64,000 bases of DNA. It comes from Salidesulfovibrio onnuriiensis (GTDB lineage Bacteria; Desulfobacterota; Desulfovibrionia; Desulfovibrionales; Desulfovibrionaceae). Of this stretch, positions 26,427-34,094 are shown piece by piece (the first letter of the stretch is position 1; every line of letters begins with the position of its first letter). The DNA lies in contig NZ_CP040751.1 in NCBI RefSeq assembly GCF_008001235.1, positions 3,041,501-3,105,500 of the forward strand, given 5' to 3'. Below the pieces are notes generated by a model that was given only the letters and a program-made list of their open reading frames with translations, was not told the DNA's origin and ran no database searches. The position numbers and the translations under genes were made by a program.

Positions 26427-27077
26427 CTAGGATTCGTCTTCAAGCATGGACAGACGCTGCCGCTCCTCGATCCTCCTGGTCAGGGCTTCGAGACGAGCCT
26501 TGACCTCGATGTCGTTGAGCGCACGCGGCTCTTCGTTTTCGGCTACCTGCTGCGTGGACACCTTGGCGGAAGTACCCTTTTCCTCGGCCAGCCATTCGTC
26601 GATGGTGCGGTTGCGCTTGGCGGCATCGTTCAGAGGCCGGACGCCCCGTTCAGCCAGGTCCAGAGGAATGCCTTCGCCGCCGGTACGCAGGGGCTTGATC
26701 TCCACCTTGTCGGCCAGGGCGTTGCGGCTGGCTTCCTTGAGCTTGTCGCGAAGCTGCTCGAACATCATGTCGCCAAGGCCGATGCCCCCGGACTCCGCCA
26801 TCTTCTCGGCAAAGTCGCGGTCAAACATGGACATGTACATTTCACTCTGCTTGCCGCCGAAGATCTCGTTCTTGGGCACGGTGGCCTGCATCTGCTTCCA
26901 GAGCTTGGAGATGAACACGGCTTCGAAATCCTGACAGGCCTTCTTGAGCTGCCGTTCCTTGACGTCGCCCACGGCCAGCCTCTTCTTGAGGCCGTCCATC
27001 TTGACCTTGAACTTGACCAGATCATTGCTTTCAGCCTTGTTGACCGCGGCCTGTGCTTCCAATCCCGTTGTCACCAT
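26427..27077 (-). CDS. flgJ: FlgJ-type rod-binding protein without muramidase domain
   Basis: Rod-cap protein in the periplasm. 216 residues: the rod-binding domain at about 40-105 (KKACQDFEAVFISKLWKQMQ, SEMYMSMFDRDFAEKMAESGGIGLGDMMFEQL) followed by about 100 charged residues with no hydrolase motif. The peptidoglycan-cleaving half of the enteric dual-domain protein is therefore missing and must be supplied by another protein, as in many delta-proteobacteria. Begins 2 bp after the flgI stop region and ends the flgF-G-A-H-I-J transcript. Confidence 0.9.
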   Translation of the reverse strand: MVTTGLEAQAAVNKAESNDLVKFKVKMDGLKKRLAVGDVKERQLKKACQDFEAVFISKLWKQMQATVPKNEIFGGKQSEMYMSMFDRDFAEKMAESGGIGLGDMMFEQLRDKLKEASRNALADKVEIKPLRTGGEGIPLDLAERGVRPLNDAAKRNRTIDEWLAEEKGTSAKVSTQQVAENEEPRALNDIEVKARLEALTRRIEERQRLSMLEDES

Positions 27078-27078
27078 C

Positions 27079-28221
27079 TTAGATCACCTCCACTTCCGCG
27101 TGCAGGGAACCCGCAACCTTGAGGGCGCGAATTATGGATATAAGGTCACGCGGCGCAGCGCCGATGGAATTCAGGCCGTCCACCAGTTCCTGGAGGGTGG
27201 CCCCTTCCATGAGCATGAGCCGGTTGTTCTGCTCCTTCACGGCCAGTTCGGTCTGGGGAGTGACCACGGTGGTGCCTTCGGAGAAGGGACCGGGCTGGCT
27301 GACTTCCTCGGACTCGGCAATGACCACCTGCAAGTTGCCGTGCGCCACGGCCACCTTGGTCAGGCGCACATCCTGGCCGAGCACCACGGTGCCGGTCTTT
27401 TCATCCACAACCACCTTGGCCTTGCCGTCCGGGGAAATATCCAGGTTCTCCAGCGAGGCCATAAGCGGCACCATGTTGCCCCGGAAACGATCCGGTATGG
27501 CCAGTTCCACGGTGGCGATATCCTTGGCCCGGGCGAACTCGCCCCCCATGGAGGCATTGATGCGGTTGACCACCTGCATGGTGGTGTTGAAATCGCGTAC
27601 GGTCATGTTCAGGGTCATGGAGCCCTGGTTGTTGAACTTGAAAGGCACGCCCCGCTCCACCACCGCCCCGTTGGGAATGCGGCCCACCGTGGGAATGTTC
27701 TTCTGAGCCGTGGCGGCTTCCCCGGAAATGGCGAATCCACCGATGGTCAGCGCCCCCTGGGCCACGGCATAAACCCTGCCGTCCAGCCCCTTCAGCGGGG
27801 TGACAAGCAGCACGCCGCCCATGAGGCTCTTGGCGTCGCCCAGAGAGGAAACCGTCACGTCCAGGGGAGAACCCGGCTTGGTGGAAACGGGCATCTTGGC
27901 CGAAACCATGACGGACGCCACGTTCTTGGGCTTGAGGTCCGCAGCGCTGACCTGAACGCCCATCTTGTCCAGCATGTTGGCCATGGAGGTCATGGTAAAC
28001 TTGGAGGAGGTCCCGTCACCGGTGCCGGCAAGGCCCACCACAAGACCATAGCCCACCAGCTCGTTGTTACGCACGCCGCTGAAATTGGAAATATCCTTGA
28101 GCCGCACGGCATACACCTTGCCCGCGCTCCAAACCGCCACACAGGCGGCCAGCAGCAGGACGAGCACAAGGCGCATTGCCAGCGACTTGATTTCCGTGTT
28201 CTTTTTTCTTTCGACGTTCAT
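27079..28221 (-). CDS. flgI: Flagellar P-ring protein
   Basis: Forms the periplasmic P ring around the rod. 380 residues with a Sec signal peptide ([21 protein letters not shown], cleavage near 38). Hallmarks: [32 protein letters not shown] near 40-71, [23 protein letters not shown], and the C-terminal [39 protein letters not shown]. Directly between flgH and flgJ. Confidence 0.96.
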   Translation of the reverse strand: MNVERKKNTEIKSLAMRLVLVLLLAACVAVWSAGKVYAVRLKDISNFSGVRNNELVGYGLVVGLAGTGDGTSSKFTMTSMANMLDKMGVQVSAADLKPKNVASVMVSAKMPVSTKPGSPLDVTVSSLGDAKSLMGGVLLVTPLKGLDGRVYAVAQGALTIGGFAISGEAATAQKNIPTVGRIPNGAVVERGVPFKFNNQGSMTLNMTVRDFNTTMQVVNRINASMGGEFARAKDIATVELAIPDRFRGNMVPLMASLENLDISPDGKAKVVVDEKTGTVVLGQDVRLTKVAVAHGNLQVVIAESEEVSQPGPFSEGTTVVTPQTELAVKEQNNRLMLMEGATLQELVDGLNSIGAAPRDLISIIRALKVAGSLHAEVEVI

Positions 28222-28261
28222 GACCGGACTCCTTTATGCAAACCTTCTCTCAATGTTGTGT

Positions 28262-28966
28262 CTAGAATGGATAAATGTTGTCGAGCAGACGCGAGAGCCA
28301 ACCGGGCTTCTGCTTGTCCGCCAGCACGCCCTGCCCGTAGACCTCGATCTGGGCCTCGGCCAGCGCGTTGGAGGAAATGGAGTTGTCGGACAAAATATCC
28401 CTGTCGCGGATCAACCCGCGCACCACCAGGATCTGGGTCTCATTGTAGACCCGGATGCGCCTGGCGCCCTCCACCTGCAGCACGCCTCCGGGCAGCCTGC
28501 GTACGATACGTGTGGCCACCGTGGCGGTGAAGGTGGCTTCCTGCTCCACTTCCCCGGAACCGGTGAAGTCGTTCTTGGCGCCGGCCTCAACGTTCATGCC
28601 GGCCTTGGCCCCCAACGCACCCAAGGGCAAATTGCCTATGAGCCCGGTGCTGGGCATTGCAGTGATGCCCATATCGGTCTGGGTATCGCGCTTGGCCGTG
28701 GTATCCGCCGTCAGCTTGGAGCTCGAGGATTCGGCGACCTTAACCATGACGATATCCCCCACCCTGCGGGCCCGGTTGTCCTCGAACAGGTATTCGGCCT
28801 GGCTCTCCTGGAAAAGGGAGCCCGGATTTTCCGCGGGATCCTCCTCAAGGATCTGGGGCTCGGTGAGCACGGGCATGGGGGTGGGTTCCTGCCTGGGGGC
28901 GCACCCCGCCAGCAGTGCAAACGCCGTCATCATCACAAGCATCGTGGTGGTATTCAAAATTTTCAT
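28262..28966 (-). CDS. flgH: Flagellar L-ring lipoprotein
   Basis: Outer-membrane L-ring subunit. 234 residues; lipobox LLAGC with lipidated Cys22. Family stretches: SLFQESQAEYLFEDNRARRVGDIVMVKVAE near 50-79, GGVLQVEGARRIRVYNETQILVVRGLIRDRDI near 165-196, SNALAEAQIEVYGQGVL, and the C-terminal WLSRLLDNIYPF typical of FlgH. Sits between flgA and flgI as required for joint P- and L-ring assembly. Confidence 0.95.
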   Translation of the reverse strand: MKILNTTTMLVMMTAFALLAGCAPRQEPTPMPVLTEPQILEEDPAENPGSLFQESQAEYLFEDNRARRVGDIVMVKVAESSSSKLTADTTAKRDTQTDMGITAMPSTGLIGNLPLGALGAKAGMNVEAGAKNDFTGSGEVEQEATFTATVATRIVRRLPGGVLQVEGARRIRVYNETQILVVRGLIRDRDILSDNSISSNALAEAQIEVYGQGVLADKQKPGWLSRLLDNIYPF

Positions 28967-28982
28967 GGCTGCTTTCCTCTTG

Positions 28983-29993
28983 CTACCTGACTCTCACCAG
29001 GTCGGCCCCGACAACGGTGGCCACTATTTCCCGCTTGCTTTGCAAATTGCGGACCGTAACCTGCTGCCCCAGATGGGCGTCCTCCAGGGCTTTGGCCTTG
29101 GTGGTCAGCTGGATGCGCTTGTTCTTGTAGACCAGGGTGACCATGTCGCCCTTGCTGATGGTGGGAAGCGGATCAAGATTGTCCCTCCGGAAAGGCTGGC
29201 CGGTTCCCACCGGGCGCTTGACCCGCCAGGGGCCGCCCCGGCCGTCCCAGAGTTCCGGGTTGTAGGCCAGGTTCTTCTTGATGAAGGTGATCTTGTCCGG
29301 GGTCAGCTTTTCATAGCGGTTGACCGGCCGGGCTGCGCAGGGCACCGCCACCCAGGCGTTGACGAACACGGTTCCGGCCACCTTGCGATTGCTCTTTCCA
29401 TCGGGAGTGATGGATTCCATGTAAAAACGAACGGTTCCCGGCTTCATTTCGACGGGAAGGCTCAACTTCAGCGTGTCGTACCTGTTGGGGAAAAAGAAAT
29501 TGGGGGGCAGCGCCAGTTTCTTGAATTCAACGTCGTCGCCCAGCGCGCGACCCTGGGCTGTCAAAAAGGCGACAACCTCCCGCTGCAGGGCCTGGCTGTC
29601 CAGCACCTTGCCGCCGGTCTGGATGAACATGCGGGACGGAAGCACGCACTGCTGAACATAATCCCCGAGGTAGTAACGGAGGATACCTTCAAGCTTGTGC
29701 CGGGGAATATTCACGGCGTGCCCCTTGCGCTGCGACGCCTTCCAGAGCTGCGTCTTGGACAGCTTGTCCCAGGTCTTCTGGTCGTAATCGCCCACGGGCA
29801 TGGCTATATCGCCAAGCAGGACCACGGGGCCTTCCACGCAGACCGCATCCCTGACCTTGATACGCCATTGTCCGGAGGTCCCGGCCTGCGCGGCCATGGC
29901 AAGAAGCAACACGCAGGCCAGCCCTCCGAGGATGACGGCATGCAGGCGTCCCTTCTTTCCCGAACCGATGATGAGGCCGTAGAGCGTACTCAT
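28983..29993 (-). CDS. flgA: Flagellar basal body P-ring formation chaperone
   Basis: Periplasmic assembly chaperone for FlgI. The frame extends to 30050, but ATG 29993 has a good SD (AGGGAAGG), giving 336 residues, longer than enteric FlgA (about 220) because of an extended N-terminal region. Signal peptide LHAVILGGLACVLLLAMAAQAG, cleavage near 38. The C-terminal SAF-like domain is clear: AARPVNRYEKLTPDKITFIKKN, QPFRRDNLDPLPTISKGDMVTLVYKN, KALEDAHLGQQVTVRNLQSKREIVATVVG. 60 bp after flgG. Confidence 0.92.
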   Translation of the reverse strand: MSTLYGLIIGSGKKGRLHAVILGGLACVLLLAMAAQAGTSGQWRIKVRDAVCVEGPVVLLGDIAMPVGDYDQKTWDKLSKTQLWKASQRKGHAVNIPRHKLEGILRYYLGDYVQQCVLPSRMFIQTGGKVLDSQALQREVVAFLTAQGRALGDDVEFKKLALPPNFFFPNRYDTLKLSLPVEMKPGTVRFYMESITPDGKSNRKVAGTVFVNAWVAVPCAARPVNRYEKLTPDKITFIKKNLAYNPELWDGRGGPWRVKRPVGTGQPFRRDNLDPLPTISKGDMVTLVYKNKRIQLTTKAKALEDAHLGQQVTVRNLQSKREIVATVVGADLVRVR

Positions 29994-30053
29994 GATAAAC
30001 CTTCCCTGTGCAGGGCTTGCCGCCTCGCAGGCGCGGACGGCGTTCAACAAATA

Positions 30054-30836
30054 TTATCGTTTCACGTTGATGGCGGTCTGGAGCATGGAGTCCGAGGTGG
30101 TGATGGCCTTGGAGTTCAATTCAAAGCCCCTCTGTCCCACGATGAGGCCGACCATTTCATCCACCATTTCCACGTTGGAGCCTTCCAGGAATCCCTGGGC
30201 CAGGGTGCCGAAGTTGTCGGTCCCCGGCGTGCCTTCCACTGCGTCGCCCGAAGCCTCGGTCGCCACGTAAAGGTTGCGGCCCACGGCGTTCAGTCCGGCG
30301 GGGTTGATGAAGGTGTAGAGCGGGATGTTCCCGGAGGCCAGGGCCGTACCGGCCTTGTCCTGCGCCTCGATGGTGCCGTCCTCGGTAATGACCAGATTCA
30401 CTGTCTCGGCGGGCACGGTGAATTCGGGCTGCAGCGGGTAACCGTTGGCCGTGACGATCTTGCCCTCACTGTCCAGCTTGAAGGAGCCGGAACGGGTGTA
30501 GACGTCCTCGCCGTTCTGCTGCACCTTGAAGAAACCGTCGCCCTCGATGGCCACGTCCAGCGGGTTGCCGGTGTTCTTGAAGTCGCCCTGGGTAAAGAAC
30601 TTGTGCACCGTCACCGTCCTGACGCCCATGCCAACCTGCATACCCGTGGGAATGCGGTTGCCGTCCTGGTTGAGGGTGCCCGCTATCTTGAGCGTCTGGT
30701 ACATGAGATCCTCGAACTCGGCCCTGCTCTTCTTGAAGGCCGTGGTGTTCACGTTGGCCAGGTTGTTGGACAGCACGTCGATGTGCTTCTGCTGTGCCAC
30801 CATGCCCGTGGCCGCCGTCCATAATGAACGCATCAT
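30054..30836 (-). CDS. flgG: Flagellar basal-body rod protein FlgG (distal rod)
   Basis: Distal rod subunit, 260 residues, the standard length. N-terminal rod motif AATGMVAQQKHIDVLSNNLANVNTTAFKKSRAEFEDL near 8-44; GDFKNTGNPLDVAIEGDGFFKVQ near 90-112; C-terminal LEGSNVEMVDEMVGLIVGQRGFELNSKAITTSDSMLQTAINVKR. SD AGGAGG. 17 bp after flgF. Confidence 0.97.
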   Translation of the reverse strand: MMRSLWTAATGMVAQQKHIDVLSNNLANVNTTAFKKSRAEFEDLMYQTLKIAGTLNQDGNRIPTGMQVGMGVRTVTVHKFFTQGDFKNTGNPLDVAIEGDGFFKVQQNGEDVYTRSGSFKLDSEGKIVTANGYPLQPEFTVPAETVNLVITEDGTIEAQDKAGTALASGNIPLYTFINPAGLNAVGRNLYVATEASGDAVEGTPGTDNFGTLAQGFLEGSNVEMVDEMVGLIVGQRGFELNSKAITTSDSMLQTAINVKR

Positions 30837-30853
30837 GATCCGTATCCTCCTGA

Positions 30854-31633
30854 TTATGATTCCCTGCCGACCTGGGAGATCAGCTTGGTATCGAGTTCAC
30901 TGTCGCCTCTGATGATCTTGCTGTAAGCCTCGAAGGCGCGCTGGGTTTCGATCATGGCCACCATTTCCGTGACCACCTCGACATTCCCCTTTTCCAGGTA
31001 TCCCTGTTCCACAATGGCGTCTTCGGCCTCGATTTCCTCGGCCTGCCCGCCGGGCTTGATGCGGTAGGCGTTCTTGCCCACCTTTTCGAGCTGGGTCAGA
31101 TCGGTGACGGTAACGATATCCATCTGCGCCACCTGGGTATCCCCCACGCGCAACGCCCCGTTTGCGTCGGCCTGCACCGTGGCCGTGGGGGGCAGGTCAA
31201 TGGGACCGCCCCCTCCGAGAACAGGATGGCCTTCGGGGGTCATGAGCGTGCCCTCGGAGTTGACAACGAAGTTGCCCGCCCGGGTCAGTAGCTGTTCGTC
31301 CCCCACCTGGATCTTGAAAAAACCCTCGCCGGAAATGGCGAAGTCGAGCTGGTTGCCCGTCTGCTGCAGGCTCCCCTGGGAAAAGTCTATCTGCTGGTCG
31401 GACAAGCGTGGCCGGGCCATGACATTGGGCTTGGGCCACATGTCCTTGTCGCGCAGGTACGGCTTGGCGTCGCCCAGGTAATCGTGGGCAAAACGCTGGA
31501 ACGTGTCGTGGAAGGCGATCTTATCCTTTTTAAAGGACGTCGTGTTCACGTTCGCCAAATTATTGGCGATGGTGGACATCCTGAGTTCATTGGATAAAGC
31601 GCCGAACAACGCGCTGAATGTACTGTCTCTCAT
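30854..31633 (-). CDS. flgF: Flagellar basal-body rod protein FlgF (proximal rod)
   Basis: Proximal rod subunit. The frame is open to 31756, but ATG 31633 with SD GGAGGATC gives the proper rod N-terminus (SALFGALSNELRMSTIANNLANVNTTSFKKDK), 259 residues. GNQLDFAISGEGFFKIQVGDEQLLTRAGNF lies near 85-115, and the C-terminal segment is KGNVEVVTEMVAMIETQRAFEAYSKIIRGDSELDTKLI. First gene of flgF-G-A-H-I-J, 31 bp downstream of a sigma-54-type promoter. Confidence 0.95.
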   Translation of the reverse strand: MRDSTFSALFGALSNELRMSTIANNLANVNTTSFKKDKIAFHDTFQRFAHDYLGDAKPYLRDKDMWPKPNVMARPRLSDQQIDFSQGSLQQTGNQLDFAISGEGFFKIQVGDEQLLTRAGNFVVNSEGTLMTPEGHPVLGGGGPIDLPPTATVQADANGALRVGDTQVAQMDIVTVTDLTQLEKVGKNAYRIKPGGQAEEIEAEDAIVEQGYLEKGNVEVVTEMVAMIETQRAFEAYSKIIRGDSELDTKLISQVGRES

Positions 31634-31663
31634 GGGAGATCCTCCTGTTCGACAAACGGATTT

Positions 31664-31679
31664 GCAACATGCGGGCCAA
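31664..31679 (-). promoter_or_regulatory. Sigma-54-type promoter ahead of flgF
   Basis: Minus strand TTGGCCCGCATGTTGC with the following A: GG-N10-GC spacing is exact, and the -12 TTGCA is perfect. Expected start near 31652, leaving a leader of about 20 nt that still contains the flgF SD. Confidence 0.8.
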
Positions 31680-31764
31680 CCACGAAATACAGGCCAAAAC
31701 GGCGGCTTTCCCCTCTCGCGTATTGACATCCATATTGAATATGTATAAATGGACACGTTTTCGA

Positions 31765-31840
31765 GCGGGTGTATCTCAGCTGGTAGAGTACAAGCTTCCC
31801 AAGCTTGGTGTCGCGGGTTCGATCCCCGTCACCCGCTCCA
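31765..31840 (+). tRNA. tRNA-Gly (anticodon CCC)
   Basis: Acceptor GCGGGTG pairs with CACCCGC, then T and an encoded CCA. Anticodon stem-loop CAAGC-TTCCCAA-GCTTG gives CCC; T arm GGTTCGATCC. 76 nt. It lies 93 bp before rimP on the same strand, as metY precedes rimP in E. coli, and may be processed from the same transcript. Confidence 0.96.
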
Positions 31841-31933
31841 GACCTTAGGCAGGTAGGTCCGCCCTCCTGCTTGGTTGTCCGCGATGGTGGGCCCCTAGGG
31901 TCCGCCTTTATTATTTTTTGAGGAAGTAAAGGA

Positions 31934-32395
31934 ATGCGACAGAACGCTTTTGAAAAGGAATTGGCCGAATTGATCCGCCCGGAGGTGGAATCCCTGGGGT
32001 TCTCCTTCTGGGGCCTGACCTCGCCTTCGGCCGGGAAAAAGCGTGTCATACGTATCTATATCGATGGCCCGGAAGGCGTGAACATCGACGACTGCGCACA
32101 AGTGAGCAGGCAGGTGGGTCTCGTCCTGGAGGTGGAAGACATCATCAACGGTGCCTTCAACCTGGAGGTTTCCTCCCCGGGTCTCGAACGGAAGTTTTTC
32201 ACTTTGGAGCAACTTGTCGGTTACGAGGGCCGCACCCTGGAGGTGAAGCTCGCCATTCCGGTCAACAACAGGCGCAACTTCAAGGGCGTCCTCAAGGAGA
32301 TCACTCCGTCGGGGATCGTTCTGGACATGAAGGATGAAGATGTCCGCCTGGACTGGGATACGGTCAAGGAAGCCAAACTCGTTCACGAGTTCTAG
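31934..32395 (+). CDS. rimP: Ribosome maturation factor RimP
   Basis: Assists 30S assembly. 153 residues. The family marks are VIRIYIDGPEGVNIDDCAQVSRQVGLVLEVED near 37-68 and FNLEVSSPGLERKFFTLEQ near 76-94; the C-terminal SH3-like domain follows (GVLKEITPSGIVLDMKDEDVRLDWDTVKEAKLV). SD GAGGAAG. First gene of the rimP-nusA-ylxR-infB cluster. Confidence 0.95.
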   Translation: MRQNAFEKELAELIRPEVESLGFSFWGLTSPSAGKKRVIRIYIDGPEGVNIDDCAQVSRQVGLVLEVEDIINGAFNLEVSSPGLERKFFTLEQLVGYEGRTLEVKLAIPVNNRRNFKGVLKEITPSGIVLDMKDEDVRLDWDTVKEAKLVHEF

Positions 32396-32453
32396 CAAAC
32401 TGGCCTTTGCCGGCGCGCAATTACGCGTTCGCGGCAGGGGCGGAGGTTTACGC

Positions 32454-33812
32454 ATGTCGGAACTGAAAAAAGCCATTGATCAGATCAGCAAGGACAGAGG
32501 GATTGACCGGGACCTCCTGATCGACACTCTCGAGGAAGCTGTTCGCTCCGCAGTGCACCGCAAGTACGGTGACACCATGGACATCGAGGTTACCTTCAAC
32601 GAGGAAACCGGAGAGATCGACGTCTACCAGTTCAAGGTGGTGGTCAAGGAAGTCCATGACGAGATCAGTGAAATCACGCTTGAAGAAGCGACCAACCATG
32701 ATCCCAACGTCCGGCTCGACGATGAAATGGGCTTCAAGCTCTCCATCGAGGACCTGGGCCGCATCGCCGCCCAGAGCGCAAAGCAGGTCATCATCCAGCG
32801 CATGCGCGACGCCGAGCAGGAGATCATTTACGAAGAATACAAGGACCGCGTGGCCGAAATCGTCAGCGGCATCATTCAGCGCCGCGACCGCACCGGCTGG
32901 ATAATCAACCTGGGCCGCACCGAAGCGCTGCTGGCCAAGGACGAACAGATCCCCCGCGAACGCTACAAGCGCGGCGACCGTGTCCAGGCATATGTCATTG
33001 ATGTATTGAAGGAATCCCGCGGCCCGCAGGTCATCGTTTCCCGGTCCCACCCGGACTACATGGCCGAGTTGTTCAAGCGCGAGGTTCCGGAAGTGGCCGA
33101 CGGCACGGTCAAGATCATGGGCGTTGCCCGCGATCCGGGACTGCGCGCCAAGGTGGCCGTTTCCTCCCGCGACCGCGACGTGGACCCGGTGGGCGCCTGT
33201 GTGGGCATCCGAGGTTCCCGCATCCAGAACGTGGTGCAGGAGCTCAAGGGCGAACGCATCGACATCGTGGTCTGGAGCCCGGACATCGCCCGCTACGCCC
33301 AGCATGCCCTTTCCCCGGCCGTGATCACCCGCATCATGGTGGACGAGGAAGAGGAAACCCTGGAAGTGGTGGTTCCCGACGATCAGCTTACCCTGGCCAT
33401 CGGCCGCAAGGGGCAGAACGTCAAGCTCGCCTCCAGGCTGCTGGGATGGAAGATCGACATCTTTACCGAAACCCGCCACTCAGAGCTCCACGCCGCCCGC
33501 AAGGGTATGGACCAAATCGCCAGCGTGGCCGAAGTGAGCATCGACACCTTCATCAATGCGGGCTTCGAAACCACCGAATCCCTGGCCCTGGCTACGGACG
33601 AGGAACTGCTCGCCGTGGACGGCCTGGATGAAAGCCGCATTGCGGAAATGCGCGCGGCAATCAACATGCTCGGACTGAATTCCCAGCCCGACGAGGATGC
33701 TTCCGAAGAAGCTCCGGAAGAACCCGCAGCCGAAATCGAGGCTGTGGAAGAGGCCCAGGAACAGCCGGAAGAGGCGGAGGAATCCGCCGAGGACGAAGAG
33801 TCCAAGGAATAG
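32454..33812 (+). CDS. nusA: Transcription termination/antitermination protein NusA
   Basis: RNA-polymerase-bound elongation and termination factor. The frame opens at 32334, but ATG 32454 has SD GGAGG and gives MSELKKAIDQISKDRGID, 452 residues. Order: N-terminal domain 1-130; S1 (REIIYEEYKDRVAEIVSGIIQRRDRTGWIINLG) to about 200; KH1 and KH2 (DPVGACVGIRGSRIQNVVQELKGERIDIV near 243-271; LTLAIGRKGQNVKLASRLLGWKIDI near 313-337). One helix-hairpin-helix-like unit (SLALATDEELLAVDGLDE) precedes a Glu-rich tail of about 45 residues, which is typical of delta-proteobacteria rather than the duplicated AR domains of E. coli. Confidence 0.96.
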   Translation: MSELKKAIDQISKDRGIDRDLLIDTLEEAVRSAVHRKYGDTMDIEVTFNEETGEIDVYQFKVVVKEVHDEISEITLEEATNHDPNVRLDDEMGFKLSIEDLGRIAAQSAKQVIIQRMRDAEQEIIYEEYKDRVAEIVSGIIQRRDRTGWIINLGRTEALLAKDEQIPRERYKRGDRVQAYVIDVLKESRGPQVIVSRSHPDYMAELFKREVPEVADGTVKIMGVARDPGLRAKVAVSSRDRDVDPVGACVGIRGSRIQNVVQELKGERIDIVVWSPDIARYAQHALSPAVITRIMVDEEEETLEVVVPDDQLTLAIGRKGQNVKLASRLLGWKIDIFTETRHSELHAARKGMDQIASVAEVSIDTFINAGFETTESLALATDEELLAVDGLDESRIAEMRAAINMLGLNSQPDEDASEEAPEEPAAEIEAVEEAQEQPEEAEESAEDEESKE

Positions 33813-34094
33813 ATGCACAATCATGATACAGGACCAGCCCCCCAGGGGCCGGTCCGCATGTGCGTCATCTGCCGCGAACGCCTCCCCAAAGGGGAGCTGG
33901 AGCGGTATGTCTGTCCCAAATCGGAGCGCGGGGGCGCTCCTGGCAGGGAATCGGGTTCGGACGGCCTGATTCCCGACCCGGCCCAGGTATTGCCCGGGCG
34001 CGGGTTCTATATATGCGGCAAGGCCGAATGCCGGATGAGATTTGAAAAAGCACAGTTCGGCCTGAAGAAGAAATGCAAGGGGGAAACTCTATGA
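33813..34094 (+). CDS. ylxR: YlxR-family (DUF448) nucleic-acid-binding protein
   Basis: A 93-residue basic protein of the YlxR family, whose members bind RNA and sit between nusA and infB in many bacteria. Hallmarks: [19 protein letters not shown] (15-33) and [19 protein letters not shown] near 62-80. Starts at the base after the nusA stop and ends in an ATGA overlap with infB, so all three are translationally linked. Reported roles elsewhere include regulation of RNase P activity; not testable here. Confidence 0.9.
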   Translation: MHNHDTGPAPQGPVRMCVICRERLPKGELERYVCPKSERGGAPGRESGSDGLIPDPAQVLPGRGFYICGKAECRMRFEKAQFGLKKKCKGETL

